Positions 35,895-50,327 of a stretch of DNA of 64,000 nucleotides are shown one piece after another. Location: positions 78,659,635-78,723,634 of the forward strand of contig NC_134365.1 of assembly GCF_035582795.1 (NCBI RefSeq), read 5' to 3'. The notes beneath the pieces are model-generated. The model saw nothing but the letters and a program-made list of their open reading frames with translations. It was not told the DNA's origin and ran no database searches. Numbering within the stretch: position 1 is the first letter of the stretch; each line of letters begins with the position of its first letter. This DNA comes from Mycteria americana. Its lineage: Eukaryota; Chordata; Aves; Ciconiiformes; Ciconiidae. Position numbers and translations under genes: made by a program.

Positions 35895-36888
35895 AACCTC
35901 AGTGCTTTGAATCATCCCTTCCCCCCACCAGGAAATGCAGCCTCTGTTATTCACTAGGCACACAGGCAGCATGAGCGTTACTCCAAATATGAAAGGAGCT
36001 CAAGCTAAATGCCTGAAGAAGCTGGTGTAAATTTTCCCTTCTGGACACATCTGCATGGCATGGTGCAGTGCTGTCTAAAGATATTCTTATTTCCATGCGG
36101 AGTCCTGCTGAAGTCAGTAGTGCTGTATTTACAGACTGTTTGGAGCATCAGGTCCTCATCTTTGGTTGTTAAAATGTATAGATACTTCACTGTAGCCTAG
36201 GCTGAAGCAAGATTGATATTTTTGATATGTGCATAATGATACAGCTAGACTTCCTTCTTCTGAATTCTTCTACGTTTACACTTTTCTCTGTTTGACCATA
36301 TGACCTAAAACAAACACATTGAAGTGACTGCAGAGCATGAAAATATTACAGAAATATATCAAATAATACATTTCTATCATAAAGCTTTAACACGTTATGT
36401 GGTGTGTATTTGGAAAAAAAAGGTATTGTGATTTAAGGCCTATTCCATTGAAGTTAAGTTGCTGGGGGAAAGAAGAAAGGAATTGAGAATGCAGAATTAA
36501 AATTGGCTTTTCTGGAACTCTTCTGAGCTGGAATGCGTATCAGCAATATGATACTTGTAGCACAGAATTGCTATCGTCTTCCTTGTTGAAGGAGAGGACC
36601 TTCATCCAAAATCTCTCTCATGAATGTCACAAAAGTCGCATTTACTATTCTGGTATATTGTCATGAATGTGTCCTAGATGCAAAAATAATATTTGATCTC
36701 TCCACTTTCTCTGCAGATTCACTGTAGTGGGAGTAGGATCAGGCATTCGTTAGATATCTATTTTGTTCTGCACTCTATCTGTCTGCACCTCCCTCTCTCG
36801 CGCTCTCTTTACTCTTTCTGAGCAATTTTCTCTCTTCCTGCAGGGGTGATGGAAATGATCCTTTGAAGCAACCAGCTTTGACATTTGG

Positions 36889-36903
36889 AAAAAAAAAAAA
36901 AAA
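36889..36903 (+). repeat. Poly(A) run, 15 A
   Basis: This homopolymer run is followed by further A-rich sequence. No retrogene-like sequence is recognisable upstream, so it does not appear to be a retrocopy tail. Confidence 0.85.
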
Positions 36904-39048
36904 TTAAAAAATGAAAGAATGCTCTAATTAAGCAAAACATCAGTTAAAGCTCAAGCAAAAATACAAGATTCTGATGGGTTCTTTCATGTACGCTTGAAAA
37001 CCGCATTGCGTTAGCAGAGGGGCTCATTAGAGGGTGCTTACAGAAAGTCCAGATTATCGAGCAGTGACACCCATGAGTGATATCCCAGATTGTATGTAGG
37101 AAAATTAAATATTCACCACCCTTCACATAACACATGTTGTGACCTACTGCCCAAGCAGTTCAGGAAAAGAGAAAACTTTTGTTTACACTAGGGCTATTAA
37201 ACACTGTTCCAGAAGTGAAAAGCGGCTCAAAAGGCTGTGTATATTCTCCACTGTTGGTTTCACTGCGAACTGAGCCCTCTGGGTCCAGGCACTCGCACAC
37301 GTGTGTGCTTAATCATACCTGTGTGATGTATCAAATATATGGCAAATTTTTTTTAAGAAAAAGATGTTTTCAAGACCATGGTCTTCTGTTCTTCCATGGT
37401 GTTGTCCCCATCTTAGGTGTTTGGTAGGTTGGGGAAGTTCTGAAATTACAAGCTTCACCTTGAATCCCCACATCGTCTTATGGCCACCTGATATAAAAAG
37501 CTGAATTTGAATGTTGAGAGCTGAGGCTGGCATTTCTGCACACAAAATGCCCACAGCTCCCTGTTTCAGCTGTAATGCCATTGCTGGTAAGATGGCAATT
37601 ATTTTTGCTGTGAAAATGACACACACAATGTAATGAGGAGATGTTCCGAGTCTAACCTCAGAGAGGCTCTCTGTGAGGCTGGGCTGGGGAGGATGCCACG
37701 GGCCAGCGGGTTCAGCCCCACGGTGCCTCAGCCAGTTCGCAGAATCCACTTCATAACAGTAGTAAGATACAGCTTAAAAATGAATAATTGTGGCATGCCC
37801 ACACACCGCCTTTTGAAAAGCTGTTTAAGTGGAATGATGTAAATCGTTCGCATTGTTTTACTCACTTTCCTTTTCTTTTTTGCTGAGCGAGGAATATTTT
37901 TCTGCAGTAAGGTTGTGCACTGCTGAGTTTTTTCTGAAGCTTTCTCAACGCATTTAGTGTTGTTGGGCAAAAATGCGAGAGGACCAAGATGGGTGGAACT
38001 CTCAAAAGCCCCTGGTTTCAGCCTCCCTGAGTTTCAGGTGTGCCCGATTCCTGGCACGGATGCTTTTCATTTAGTCATAGGGATTTTTGCTCTGGGCCTG
38101 CAGACAGCTACATGCATCCTTAAAAGCACTCCCACCAGCCCTCCCATGGGAAAGCTGCACAACCACAGGAGGCAAAACGAATGAAACGGGCACAGAGGCA
38201 GGAGGAAGGTCACAGCACTTTGGCAGGGCTGGGCGTTGGTTGCCTGTGTTAATAATGTGCTAGTACAGGAGAAATAAATTTTTGAGAACCGATTGCACGT
38301 GGGGGTGGTACTGTGGTATGAAGACTTTTCCCTGCAAAAATCCACAGCCTTTATCTTGCAGCGGCCACTTGTTGCCAAACCCTGTCCTAGGGGACTGGGC
38401 ACTTTCGTTTGGCTGCTTCAGGTGGTTCTCTCTAGGTTTTGCTGGCCTCGCCTGGCTTTACAGCATGGGCATAATGCTCTGTCCCAAAGGACTGCAGAAG
38501 GAGCCTACTGAGGTAGCTTAGAGGGACACGGAGGCGTTAGGGGGGCAGTCCACGCGTGCACACAAACAGGTTCTTGTGTCTTGTTGCTCTTTCAAGGGCA
38601 CCTTGCAGAAGTCTCACTGCTGGGGCTGAGCAAGAACCTCTTCCCTCGGGCAACAAGAACTGTTTACAAACAAGGTTTACTGGTGGACAGGGGTGGCTTT
38701 CTGGGGACAACAGACTGGAGAATTCCTGATGACTCTGGTCAGTCTCAGTTTCAACGTGAGACAGCATGGCACGTGTGTATGTGGAACAGCTTCTACCCAC
38801 TTTGCAGTTATCATGGTGGTGCTCCAGACATCTTCATAGTGTAGTTAAGAGTTGGGAAAGATGTGGCTGCCTGGGTGGGAATTATTTCCTCATGCATAAG
38901 TACATTATGGGTTAAAAAAATAAAGTGCTTTTTGGAAAAAATGGGCTCTGAAATACTAAAATCTTGAACTGTTGGCAGAACAAGGAAGAGCTTGTTCTTT
39001 ACTCCTTCACTCATCAGGCTTTTGTTGACAATTATTTTGGCATGCATA

Positions 39049-39062
39049 ACACACACACACAC
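39049..39062 (+). repeat. (AC)7 microsatellite
   Basis: Seven uninterrupted AC dinucleotides. The run may be length-polymorphic. Confidence 0.9.
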
Positions 39063-42000
39063 TATGATTGCCCATACATTTATGCAACCTCCTGAAAAAA
39101 ATGAGGATTGTGCTGGTGTTTGATTCTGCAGCCTTCTCTGATGCCCAACGTGACAGAAAATAAGATCTAACAGAGTAAGTCTTGTGTTCCTTTACTTTTA
39201 AATGCATGTATCTTAGTTTTATATCACTCTCCTAGAACACTTACTGGCAGCAGATATGGCGATACCATTTTAAAGATGACTCCTTTGATAGCTTCAATCA
39301 GATCTGACAAGGAGTCTGTTCCCCACAGATATTTGTTGGGGCTTTTTGGCTAAAGCATCTTCCCAATCTTTTGACAAATTCAGTGTCTCAACACTGTGAA
39401 TCTCACACCCACCACCCCCAAAATACTGTCAGAGCAAGTGGCTTTCTTTAGAAATGTCCTCTTTCCAAGTTTCGCACACTGAAAGTTCGTCTTCAGATTT
39501 ACTAAAGTCTAGCTTGTGGGAGGATCTGATGACATCTCTTTTTATCTTCAGCTGCAGCATACCGGTTGTTCCTGCCCTGCAGACTTGATGGCTGGCCCCT
39601 CACCGCACGCACCCCTCTAGCCGGCCTGTGAGTACTAATGGGGCTGGAAAGCGCGCCACGCGGTGCCGGTCCTGTGAGCAGGACCTTGTACTGGGGCACC
39701 CGCGTCTCTACCACAAGCAAAGGCTGGAAGTCAAGTCATGTCACCGGATCACCTAGCACAGTTCAGAGAGTAACAAATATTAATTGCCATCTGCTGACTA
39801 ACAGTTACGGCTACCCGTGACCCACGGCATCTATTTTGCTTGTTCTCGCTTCGTAGATTCCCTGTAAGAAGAGAGTAGCTGGGCGAAGAGGTCTCTGGAA
39901 GGGGAAGGGATGCTCCTTCCCTTAGGGAGCAATTGAATCTGCCCAAGGGAGAGAGGTATCCGGATTAGGGGGTGGATCAGAGGAAGCAGCAGCAAGGCTT
40001 TAGCAAGGCAGCAATTCGCAGCACAGCGAGGAAGCGAGAGATGACTAAGAGAAGCAGCGAGCATGCTTCAAGCTCTGTGCTGATGTAAGAGAAAACTTCT
40101 CAGAGTTGAGGGGACTCTGCAGACAGTTGCAACCCACCAAAAAAACCTCCAAAATATAGCTTGAGAGCAATGGCTTGCCTTTCTAGGATGCAATGGGCAG
40201 GGGGAGATTTGTTTATAAGCCTTTTAAACTACTCCTCTGTCTTACCTAGTCACTTGCCATCTTCTGAACTAAAAAGTCAACAAGTCAGGTTTTTGGTCTA
40301 ATAAAGACTGGCTTTTTCTGAATTTGAAAACCTTCTAGGTTGTCTTTGAGGAGCTCCCTGTGAAAGAAAAGGTTTTGACAGATTCATTATCAACGCTTTG
40401 GCTAGTCTGGGATCCCATCACACAATCTAGTGGTTTTCATAAAATTAGTTAGCAATCTGACCTGATTTGAATTGAATCATCATAGTAGTAAATGACACTT
40501 TGTTCTCATGTTACCAGACTTAACAGAAAATCCTGAGACTGAATCATCAGATCACCATGAAGATAAGGTGCTTTTCCATCCTCTCTGCCTGGTCTCTGCA
40601 GATCTTCTCTGAGGTACGTGGTTGGGCTGCCTCTGCCTGGGTGGAGGGACTTCATCGTTGCAGAGCAGTGGACACTTCAATTCTCTCCTTCATCAGGGTA
40701 TTGTACATCTCTAACACTGAGAAACTGCCTCCTCAAAATGCATCTTCAAGTTTTGCAATGTTTTGGGGTGGGTTATGCCTTCCTGTGCCCTGGGGAGTAG
40801 AGGGCACTGGCAGGGGCCTGGACTAGTGGTCAGATGAAGTGTGTGATGGAAAGAATAACGCTTCCTTGTGTGGCTTTTTTTTTCTGCCTGTCTCTGTTCA
40901 GCTGGCACCCCTTGGGGCAGAAACTGTCCTGCACTTTGTGACTGTACAATGCACATTGATGGTCTTGCTCTGGGTTGAGGCTGCTGGAAGACACTCTGAA
41001 GAGGAAAAAGGAGCATTTCTTGTCTCTGACCTTGGCAGACCAGGTGTCCTGCTATTCTGCTGCCCCAGGTAGGCCAGGTGGATGCATTAGCCATATTTCC
41101 CCTCTCAGATGCTTGCCAGCAAATCAAACCCCACGAGGCAGGAGTGCATGTGCAACCTCTCCAAAGGTTGGTTCAGTAGCCCTGTTCTCCCTTTCCTTCT
41201 CCACAGCTCCATAAGGACTGAACCTGCCCTGAGCCTAGGCAGAAGCACATCCTGCCCTGCTGCTTTGAGTCAGCAGAGCTACAAGATTTGCCTCTGGTGC
41301 TCCATACCCTCCACCCCCCTCTCTGGGCTTAGACTTATCACTGGCCTTAACCTTTGGCAAAGGCAGAGGAAAACTTCTTGGGGAGAAGGAGGAAGCTCTT
41401 TTCTGCCCAGTATTCACAAACATGCTGGTGTGTATTAAGTCCATACTGTCCATGTGAGAAAGAAGCACAGTAAAAGGAAAATAGGTACCTCCCACAGAAA
41501 AAAAAAAAAGCATCATCAGTGCGCAGCTGAACTTGAAAAATGTTATACAATATCGCTCTGAAACTCTTCAGTGGGTTTGTAGCTGGTCTAACCAGTCTTT
41601 TACATCATGGAATCTTCCCCTACATATTATTCATTAAACAAAGGTATTTATTAGAGCAGAAACTGCAGCATGTGGCATAGATAACATCTCTAGTGCAGGG
41701 GAAAAAAGCTCTAACCACTCTTTGGAACACACCTTGCTTTTGTGTGAATGGCAGGTAATGTTCCTTCAGTGGCAGGGACAACACATTCCTGAGGAGTACA
41801 CAGAGGATTTCCACTGTCGGAGCAGTTAGGAGCCAGCAAACACCCAAATGCTGCTGCTTCCCCCCTTGTTCATCCATTGCTGTTGCTCTTAGTTGGCTTT
41901 TCTACCTTTTTTTTCTGCGTGTTCCATGCAGTGGCCTTCCAGCTGCTCCTGAGGGGCAGCCTTTTAAATCAGTGCCTTTCACTTTTTAATTTTTTTTGTG

Positions 42001-45000
42001 AGCTCCTAAATGTCTCTAATTTTAAGGGGTCCACCCAAAGGTACAAACAAAAAAGCCATCCTGCTGGCAAGTGGGCTTACATTTGGCACGTAGGAGGCTG
42101 TAAAGTCACTTGGAAGGCTTCACAATTGCACAGCTAAAAAGAGATCGAAAACCCCAGTTTAGATGAAAGCAGAAAGGATTATTATACTTGTACCCGTGTA
42201 TGTTTTGTCTGCCTGACAATGGCCTTATCAGAGCAAAGGCATTCTCCAAAGGACGTGAGTTACATAGGCAGTGTTTGCCATTCTGGTGGCACACAAGCCT
42301 TTCTTCCAGTTATTTGCCCAGTTTGTTCATCTTTCGATATTGATAAGTGTTTTTCTCTTTTAAATTTCCTTTGAATTGTCTCTCTTCAAGGTATCAACAA
42401 GAAAAACTCCTTAATGACTGTACATTGCTCCATGAACAAGGATGTTTCTTGGTAGGGCTCTTTTCCACAGAGCTGTTCTTTGGAAACGTCGTGAGGTTTT
42501 GACCAGGGAGCTGAGTTTCTCATGATAGAAAAGATGCCCCTTAAGCAGGAATGCTACATACCTATGTATGTACCTATCCACGTGGATATACCACTTGACC
42601 TTTTGAAAATACAAAACGTGCAGACTTTGGATCTTGACCGAGTAGCAAACTACCTACTGACATTTTGTTTTGTACAACTCCCAAAGTCTTCAGCCATTCC
42701 CAACAAGAGAGAATGCTCAAGAACAGACTGAGAAAATTCCAGCTACCTCTATTGCTCCTCTCTCCCAAAGTGAGCTGTATAAAGGTGTCTGTAACGATGC
42801 CCCGCTTCCTTATGTAGCCAGTAGAGGCCAGCAGTCTAAACTCAAGAAACTCCTAACCCACAAATACATAAGATTTGAGTTAACTTGTATTTGCTGTTGG
42901 AGAACGGTCAGCTATGGGTGCTGCTGCAAACAAGTGTTAGCCAAAGTATAAATGAAATGGAGTGGATCTAAACAGTCCTGGGCAGCCAGTCATTATGCAA
43001 GCAAGGTATCTGGATACGTCAAAAGAGATCAAATGGGTTTTTTTTATTTGGAAACAGCAGTGGCTGTGCAAAGACAAATAGGATATGCTGTTGGAGTCTG
43101 ACAGAAATTTCGGCTCTTTTTATGGTAATGGTAATGTTTTTGAAAGAACTGTTGCCACAGTGGGTATAAGGGAGCAAATATGCATGAATTATAATTTTAT
43201 TACTTTTAGTCTAGCATCAGATTCATAATGTTATTTATTAAAGTCATTTTGGTATATGGATTTTAAAGAAGATATTATTACTCCCTACAGCATTACTAGT
43301 GCGCTGCTATTAATATTTAAAATCTGTTACATAGGACTACTGTGAGTTTGATCTTCGGGGTATTAAAAACAGTACTTAAAAAAGAAAACAGACTCTCTTA
43401 AGGAAGAGCCTCAGCAGTGTAATAATAAACAAATTGTTTAAAAAAAATCAGAAAATATAAAGTGAAAAATACTAAAATGAAAATATTTTTGTAAGAACCT
43501 GAAATCATTGTAAATAATATACGTGGGTTCTTTAGCCAAACATTTTTCCTTGAAGTCTCTGTGTCATTTCACCCTCGCTTCTGAGGGTCTCATTGTCCTG
43601 AGAAATTTAATTGTGATAGTTATGTACCATCTGTTCTTTGACAATAGACCCTTAGCACTTAAACTTGTAATGATATTATGAGGTATAGGAATCACTCTTG
43701 CAATCAGGGAAATGCAGCCAGCACCGGCACGGAGTGTGGCGACCGCTTAGTAGCAGGGCAAATGCACTACATGGCGTCATGGTCGTGGAAGGAATTGTTG
43801 AATTGGATCCACTGGTGAAATAAACAGTGGTCCCAATTTATTCATCACCTAAAATCTTTGTAAGGAGGGCCAGAGAAGTCCTATAACCTAGTTCCCTGGA
43901 CCAGAGCGAGTTACTGATTCAGAAGGGCGAGGAACATGACATCAAGAAACCACCTGCATCGTTCCGTGCAGTACCTGCAGCAGAGCAGTGCAGAAAGAGT
44001 TTTTACTTCTGGCAATGCTTTTCAAGATTAAAAGTGGTTTTTTTTTTTCTTGTTAGAGCTGTTCTGCTTTGAGGAAGTCATCAGATACTCCACATGGCTG
44101 GGAGAGTCCCAGTACCTGCTGACCAGTGAGAGGCAGGGGCAATCTAGACCTATGTGGAGCACGAGGAAGGTTTGAGAAATGGAGGGACGGAGGGGACAGC
44201 AGTGCCTGCAGCCCTATTACACAGTAAGGGAGAGCGAGTCTCTCCACAGCCCTTGCCAATAGGGGTGGGAATAGGGTGAGAGGGCAGCAATAGCTTCTTT
44301 GATGGATTGCTTTTGCTGGTGGATCTCATGTGCTAGGGATGGAAGCACTGCCACGATTCATGTCATCACTATGCAGTTCCCTGATGTCCAACAGGAAGGT
44401 CTCTGGGCAAGAGCCTGTTTCTTTGCCCAGTTCACACTGAACAATTCACACCAAATTAAATAGTTCCAAAGACAAGACAGAGACAGGTCTTCCCTTGAGC
44501 AGCCAAAGTCTCAGTTGTAGTTTCGCTGCTACAGGAGCGGTGGGAGACCTGCCTGCAAATTCAATATTTGAATCCAAGTAGGAACTTGGGTCCCTGGCAT
44601 CCTGGACAAGCCTTTTCAGTCCTCAGGTGCATCACATATTCTCCTGGCAGCCTCACTGATTTGAATCAAAAGTTTCAGCCTGGATTTGAGACTCTCTTCC
44701 TAATGAAAGCTTCATTTGAAAATTCCTCAATCTTGGTTAGTTTACAAGATGAGATAAAAACAGGAGGAAGGATAGTGGTTCTCTCACCTCTGTGGTTCAT
44801 AACCATCTTGTCTCTGGGATGGTGGGTTTGGGACTATGGGCTCCTGACAGACTTCACCTGAGTGTGTTTAAGCAATGCTAAGTGCAAAAAGAGCAGAGAT
44901 CCCAGCAGGCACCTCCGCAGAGTACTGCGGCACTGCTACCAGTAACTGTGCTCAGGGCTGACGTTGTACTGAACTGCGTCATCAAAGATGCTGGGTTTTG

Positions 45001-48000
45001 AAATGTCAGCTAAATGGCAATTCCTTTTCCTTCTCTGCTGACTGTCAACTTGAAACCTCTGGTTTATTTCATATATCCTCCAATGCTGGCTAAAACAACT
45101 CAGAAAAAAAAAAATCGTGTTCTGGTGTTCAGCCTGTCTGTGTATGCTGAATGCTTGGTGGCAGCCATCTGCTGCTGTACTTACATTTAACTTAGCAGAA
45201 CACCTGGAGATACCTTGAGGTTGGAAAGTTCCTGGACCACCAGGAAGCAGTATGAGATGGGATATAGGATGTTTAAGACATATCAGTGGTACATTGCTGA
45301 TTTGCTACATGCCCTTCAGCAACTCATACCTGCTTTTATATGTCTTTTGGTGTAAGTACTCTTACAGGTATTTTGGTGTTTTACCTATTGCAGCTATTTT
45401 GCAAAGTAACTGTCAGTGTCTCAACTGGATGCTTTGAGAGAGCTAATTAATTAATGCTAGTGAAGCATTTGGTATTCTTGGATAAAAGACACTACAGAAA
45501 AACAAATTATTATCCCTTATGTTGTAAATCAGATTCCACTCCATTCCTAAATACTCGCTTTATCTAAGGCTGATAGCAAAAACCAACAAGCTCATAAAAA
45601 AAAGTAAGATACAGTTGCCTGAGGGCATCCTTAATCAAAGATCTTTCCTTTTCAGATGAAAAAGACATCTACAGTGAACAATTTCACTAGCCAAGAAACA
45701 ATAAAGAAAAGGCTTCCCATGCTAAGTTAAATAGGTGGTAATTACTTTGTGGCTAGAGAAGGGGTGTGGGAAGATGAAGGCTGAGACATGCATCCCACTT
45801 CTGAGCTACTTAAGCTACGAAGGAAGCCAAAGTCCTATGGCTCCATTAAGAATCAGAAGTTAGAGGTCTTTATCCCAGCTGTCCCATAGCTGAGAGTTTT
45901 TTAATCATCTACTTGCGCCTTGGTTGCCTAGGTAGGTTTCCTTTTCCACTGTCTGCAACTGTGTACCTTTGTACTACAAGCCCTATTTAAAATGTTGTGG
46001 GTATGGTTAATCTTCACTTCCCCTGAGCTTCCCCTCCTCAGCTCTTCTGACAACACTCCCTCGTGTAATTTGAGGAGATGCAACAGCAGGGACATGTAAA
46101 ACAAGTGCGCACACAAACCCCATAACTGTGTGCAATAAAGTAAATCCGGCCTCGTATTAATTTTAACCAGCTGGTGAAAACTGAGCTTTCTCTGTGCTCT
46201 CACTTCATTGTTTAGAAAAATGACTGGTTGGCGAGGTATTGTTCTCACAGATGGAGGGAAATTTCTGCCTCCAGTAATATCTGTGGAATGAAGTTGCCTG
46301 GAGTGGGCATGCTACAGCTTAACTGAGGACACTCTCTGGCAGTCATGCTCTTCAACAGTGTGAGCTGGTAGTTTTCCACAGCCTTTAACCAGTATCAGGA
46401 CATCAACCTTTTTCCATTAACTCATCCTTTCTGCAGCTCTGTGGTTTCCTGTGCTTGTTCTAGTGTGAATTTCCTTCCATCCACAACTTTGTTGTGCAGC
46501 TTTTACTTGAGGAGGCAAGAGGTTTGCCCTTGTTTTGATAATTGTGAACTGCTGAGGGCACTAAAAAAAAGTGCTAACAGGTAATGCCCTACATTTCCAA
46601 AAGCCCTACATATTCTTTCTGCTGCCATAGCTGAGACATCTAAAAAACGTGCCACCTCAGCGTATCTAGGCACCAGGAAATGCTGGCTTAAAATTAACTG
46701 TACCAATCTCCTGTCTCTTTGGCAGCCTGAGAATAGGAGCACCAGCGTCTCCAACAATGCACGGATGACTGCGTTTCTTGCAGAGCTGTCTCGGAGCCTG
46801 GCAGCCCAGCTCAGCGTGACTTATGCAGGCTGCTCTTGCTGCTCCTCTCAGCCTTTGCTGCTGCCTCTCAGCCTGCCCTGGTGATTAACATTGCTGGTGG
46901 GGGTCGCACTGCTCCTTGCAAATATTCCAGTTGATTTTTGCCATCTAAGCAAGTCTCCTCGGTGGCATCGCCTGTGGGAGGGAAACAGAGCTCATAAACC
47001 TGGTGATCTAACTTAAAAGCTGCTGCTCTCTAACCACATCTCGGTCTATCTGTGTGTGATGCTGCTGCTCCCTTCAGTCACCTACTACAGGAAAACAAAG
47101 CGAGACAGAAGTTAGATGAGGTCCTGTCAGTAAGATAGCCCCCAAGACCTGGCCCCTCCTGCGAGGCATACTTACCTTGCTGCTTAGCACAGACCCTCTG
47201 CTAGACAAGCTCCCTCAGGTAGAGACACCTCCTACTCCGGCCGGGCAGACTTCTGCCTCCCCCAAGAGCCGACCAAGAGCGTACCTGCATGTGCGAGGCA
47301 GCGCTTTGGGCTTTTGCAGTGCGAGGGTGCCCTGCCAGCTCTCGCACGTGGCCTGCTAGCAAAGCCGTCTTTGCGAGGAGGTGAAGAGCAGTGAGGGGAA
47401 CCTCCTGCATCAGCACCCCAGCCAGCTGGCTCCACGCACCTCCTGTTTTGCTGGAAGCACATTTTCGGACAGGAATCTAAAACTGGCTCTGGGAAGGGAG
47501 GAACCGAAACACAGAGAATGGGGCTGAGCCACCTGTTGATTTGGCTGCCGCTGCCTTCCTGGGCATGCTTTGGTTGATCATGTCTAGTTTTATACAAATA
47601 CTGAAGAGGGCTTGCTTTCTCTCCGCCTGTGTCCTTTAAGACAGGGAAAATAAATAACGATTGGTTCCTATGTACAGATAACTCTACACCAGACTGTTTT
47701 GCTGCCCTGAGCTGACTACAGTTATAACACTCCTAGTCTGCTTCTTGATGCACTTATATTGGTATTGAACTGATGGGGAGCAATAAAATCAGTTGACACT
47801 TTCTCTGAACTGTTGCTGTCTCCATGTTAGAACTGTTCCCAGTGTAGCTATGCTGTACTAGACTCTGCCCATCATCTCTTGTACTTATTACTAGTAAAAA
47901 GTGTAAGGACACAGAGTAGACCTTAGTAGGAAGTTGTTGCTAGTGATGTGGGGTTTTTTTCTGAAGCAACTGGATGCATTTGGCTGTTAGCAAAGGATTT

Positions 48001-49081
48001 GAGCATATTCTGACTGATGTTACTCCATCTGGCACTGAGATTAATTTGAATCCTTTGGTATTTTTTCCTGTTGTGAAAACCAAGCATAACTAAATGTTTC
48101 TCACACCAAGATACTACATCAGGGTGGTATTTCACCTACCCAGAGTAATCACAAATTAATACTGCAAAATGAAGATCTGATCTGGTAAATGGTTCCTAGC
48201 AGAAGGCATTTTGTGCCTATGCTAGTTTTGATGGAAGTCAGCTGGGCTGCGGAGGGGTGCAGAGAGGTTGCTCATTCGGCAGTAGCTACGACACTGGTAG
48301 TCATTATTAAAATCAATTGTAAGTACCAAATATCTCATTTTTATGCTTGCTAGGGAGTATGTAGTTTTTAAAGCAAAGCTATTGGAGAACTTCCAGAGAG
48401 AACGTAACCTGTACATTTTTGCTTTGTTAAATAAACAAATGAATGTATTTGAGGCTTCTGATGACAAATTCAGATACCAGTTGCTACCAAAAAAGCATCG
48501 TTTGATAGTGATTCTGCAACGCTTATGGATCAAAGACCCAACTCAGGTTCCTTTGCATGTTAATTAATTGTGTTTTAATCATTCGGTTTAGATTTTCTAA
48601 AACGGAGCCAACTTAAAAGAAAACACAGTGATGAAAATGTCTCTTCCAAGAGCTTTAATTTGTTCTAGAGACCTACTGTTTGAAAAAATGCTAGATCTGG
48701 AGAAGAAACTGCTCCCTGATCCTCAGATTAACTCTTCTTTGCATTCAGGGACAAGGGCAATCAGGGACATTCCTTTCATTCCTCCACCACAGGTTTAGAA
48801 GGGCAAAGTTGTCTTCCCTGGATTGCTGGGTCAGTTAAGCTGATGAGAAATCATGGCTTTCTTCTGTGCGAGTATAGTTTTATAGGTTACATGGCTCTTG
48901 GATTAGTTAGTCATGAACTTGATTGTTTCACTGTTTAATTGCAAAAGACACCATGAATTCTGCAGGTATAAATACCCCATGACAACTCATGCACTGCTGC
49001 TGTTGTCTTTGCAGTCAGAAAATAGGCAGCGGTGTACTTTGTTAATTGCTTTTAAAGTGTAATAATTTGCCCTGAACATTG

Positions 49082-49153
49082 CAAAGGAATTATGATGATA
49101 AGGAATCCATCCAAAGGAATTAGGATGATACAAACATTCCTTTGTATCATCCT
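49082..49153. repeat. 30-bp direct repeat joined to a 13-bp perfect hairpin
   Basis: CAAAGGAATTATGATGATA at 49082-49100 recurs as CAAAGGAATTAGGATGATA at 49112-49130, with 18 of 19 bases identical and a 30-bp period. The second copy extends into AGGATGATACAAA (49122-49134), which pairs exactly with TTTGTATCATCCT (49141-49153) across a 6-base loop. The direct repeats and hairpin therefore share sequence. This may be a local template-switch product or a structured element. No mobile element family was recognised. Confidence 0.8.
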
Positions 49154-50327
49154 TACTTCTTCTCTATTAGATTCCTTCATCTAGTGTTACCGTTCAAAGT
49201 AGTTGTAGTCTGAACACATACTGGATCAGATCAATATAAGTAAGTCAATAGTCAAATCAATCAACGGTAAGGCACTGATGTCCAGCTTCCACTGAAATGA
49301 GAAGAAAGTGAGGCATGAGCAGCCCCATCTGAGATCAGGAGCCCACGTATTTTGAAGCCGGCGGTACTGTGACATGATGTTGCGGCGTTAACACCCAAAC
49401 GCAGCCATCACTCGAGTCTGCTTCTTGGCACTGTCATTCCCGCAGGCGGGACAGCTGAAGCAGGTAGGAAACCAGAGCAGCGTGCCTGCCAGATACCCCA
49501 AATGAGCTCCGATTTGATGTGGCTGAAACTTGTGGTGGAATCGATTTGTATAAAACTTCCTTTGGTTTAAATCCCTGCAGGGTGTACTTTAAATCCCATA
49601 ACTCAGATCAAAACTACCGACTACAGACCAGGCAAAACCGCAAGTTTTGACTGATACACAGCCATAAAGCAAACTTCAGACAGCCGGCGTTACGCTGGCC
49701 CCGCGCAGGATTTCATGCTCCGGCGAAACCCTCGGCCGGGACCTCTGCACACGCGAGTTCTTGTGCCGATGCCGGGCACAAGGCGCGATGTGTCCCCGTG
49801 GGCTGCCAGCTCCTCCGGCACCGGGCGCCTGGAGCGGCATCGGCTCTCCTCGCGAAATGACACCTTCGCTTGACACCCGTGGACGGGCTCGCTTGCACTC
49901 CTGCCTCCATCTGCAGCTTTCTCGTAGGAATTAAGCGGCTGATTTGCTGCCTGCGTACTCTTCCCTTTCCTTCCCCTGCAGCAGCCGCAATCCGGCAGCT
50001 CGCTGGCGCAGAGAGGGGGCTCATCAGCCGGGCTTCGCCTCGGCGGGTGTTCCGCAAAGCAACTCGGGGGCTGCACGGAGCTCAGCGCTGAGCTACCCTG
50101 AGCCGCCCGCCGCTCAGCTATCCATCAGCCGGCACCCGCCGTTACCCGCCGCCAAGCCCCGCTCCCGGGCGGCGGGGACCGGGGGGACCCTGCCCACCGA
50201 GCAGCAGCGGGCGCGGAGGGAAGGGGTGCCGATAAACGCACTGGGGCCCCGCCGGCGTCCGGCGTGGCGAGACGCCGCGGGGGCCGAGCCCGACCCGGCG
50301 CCGAGGGACCCCGCCGCGGAAGGGGCT

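Larger units (their letters stand above)
35895..49679. other. Unique non-coding DNA
   Basis: No exon or mobile element can be supported. Simple-sequence features are an A15 run at 36889-36903, (AC)7 at 39049-39062 and an A12 run at 41498-41509. AT-rich stretches at 43100-43520 look constrained in style but are unproven. Moderately GC-rich patches at 46740-46900 and 47140-47450 contain no convincing coding frame. A compact repeat and hairpin cluster at 49082-49153 is listed separately. Confidence 0.5.

Noticed and set aside
48343..48567. 74-codon plus-strand frame with a fairly protein-like composition
   Set aside because: It has no recognisable domain, no clear splice acceptor or donor at its edges, and is short enough to be chance in AT-rich DNA.
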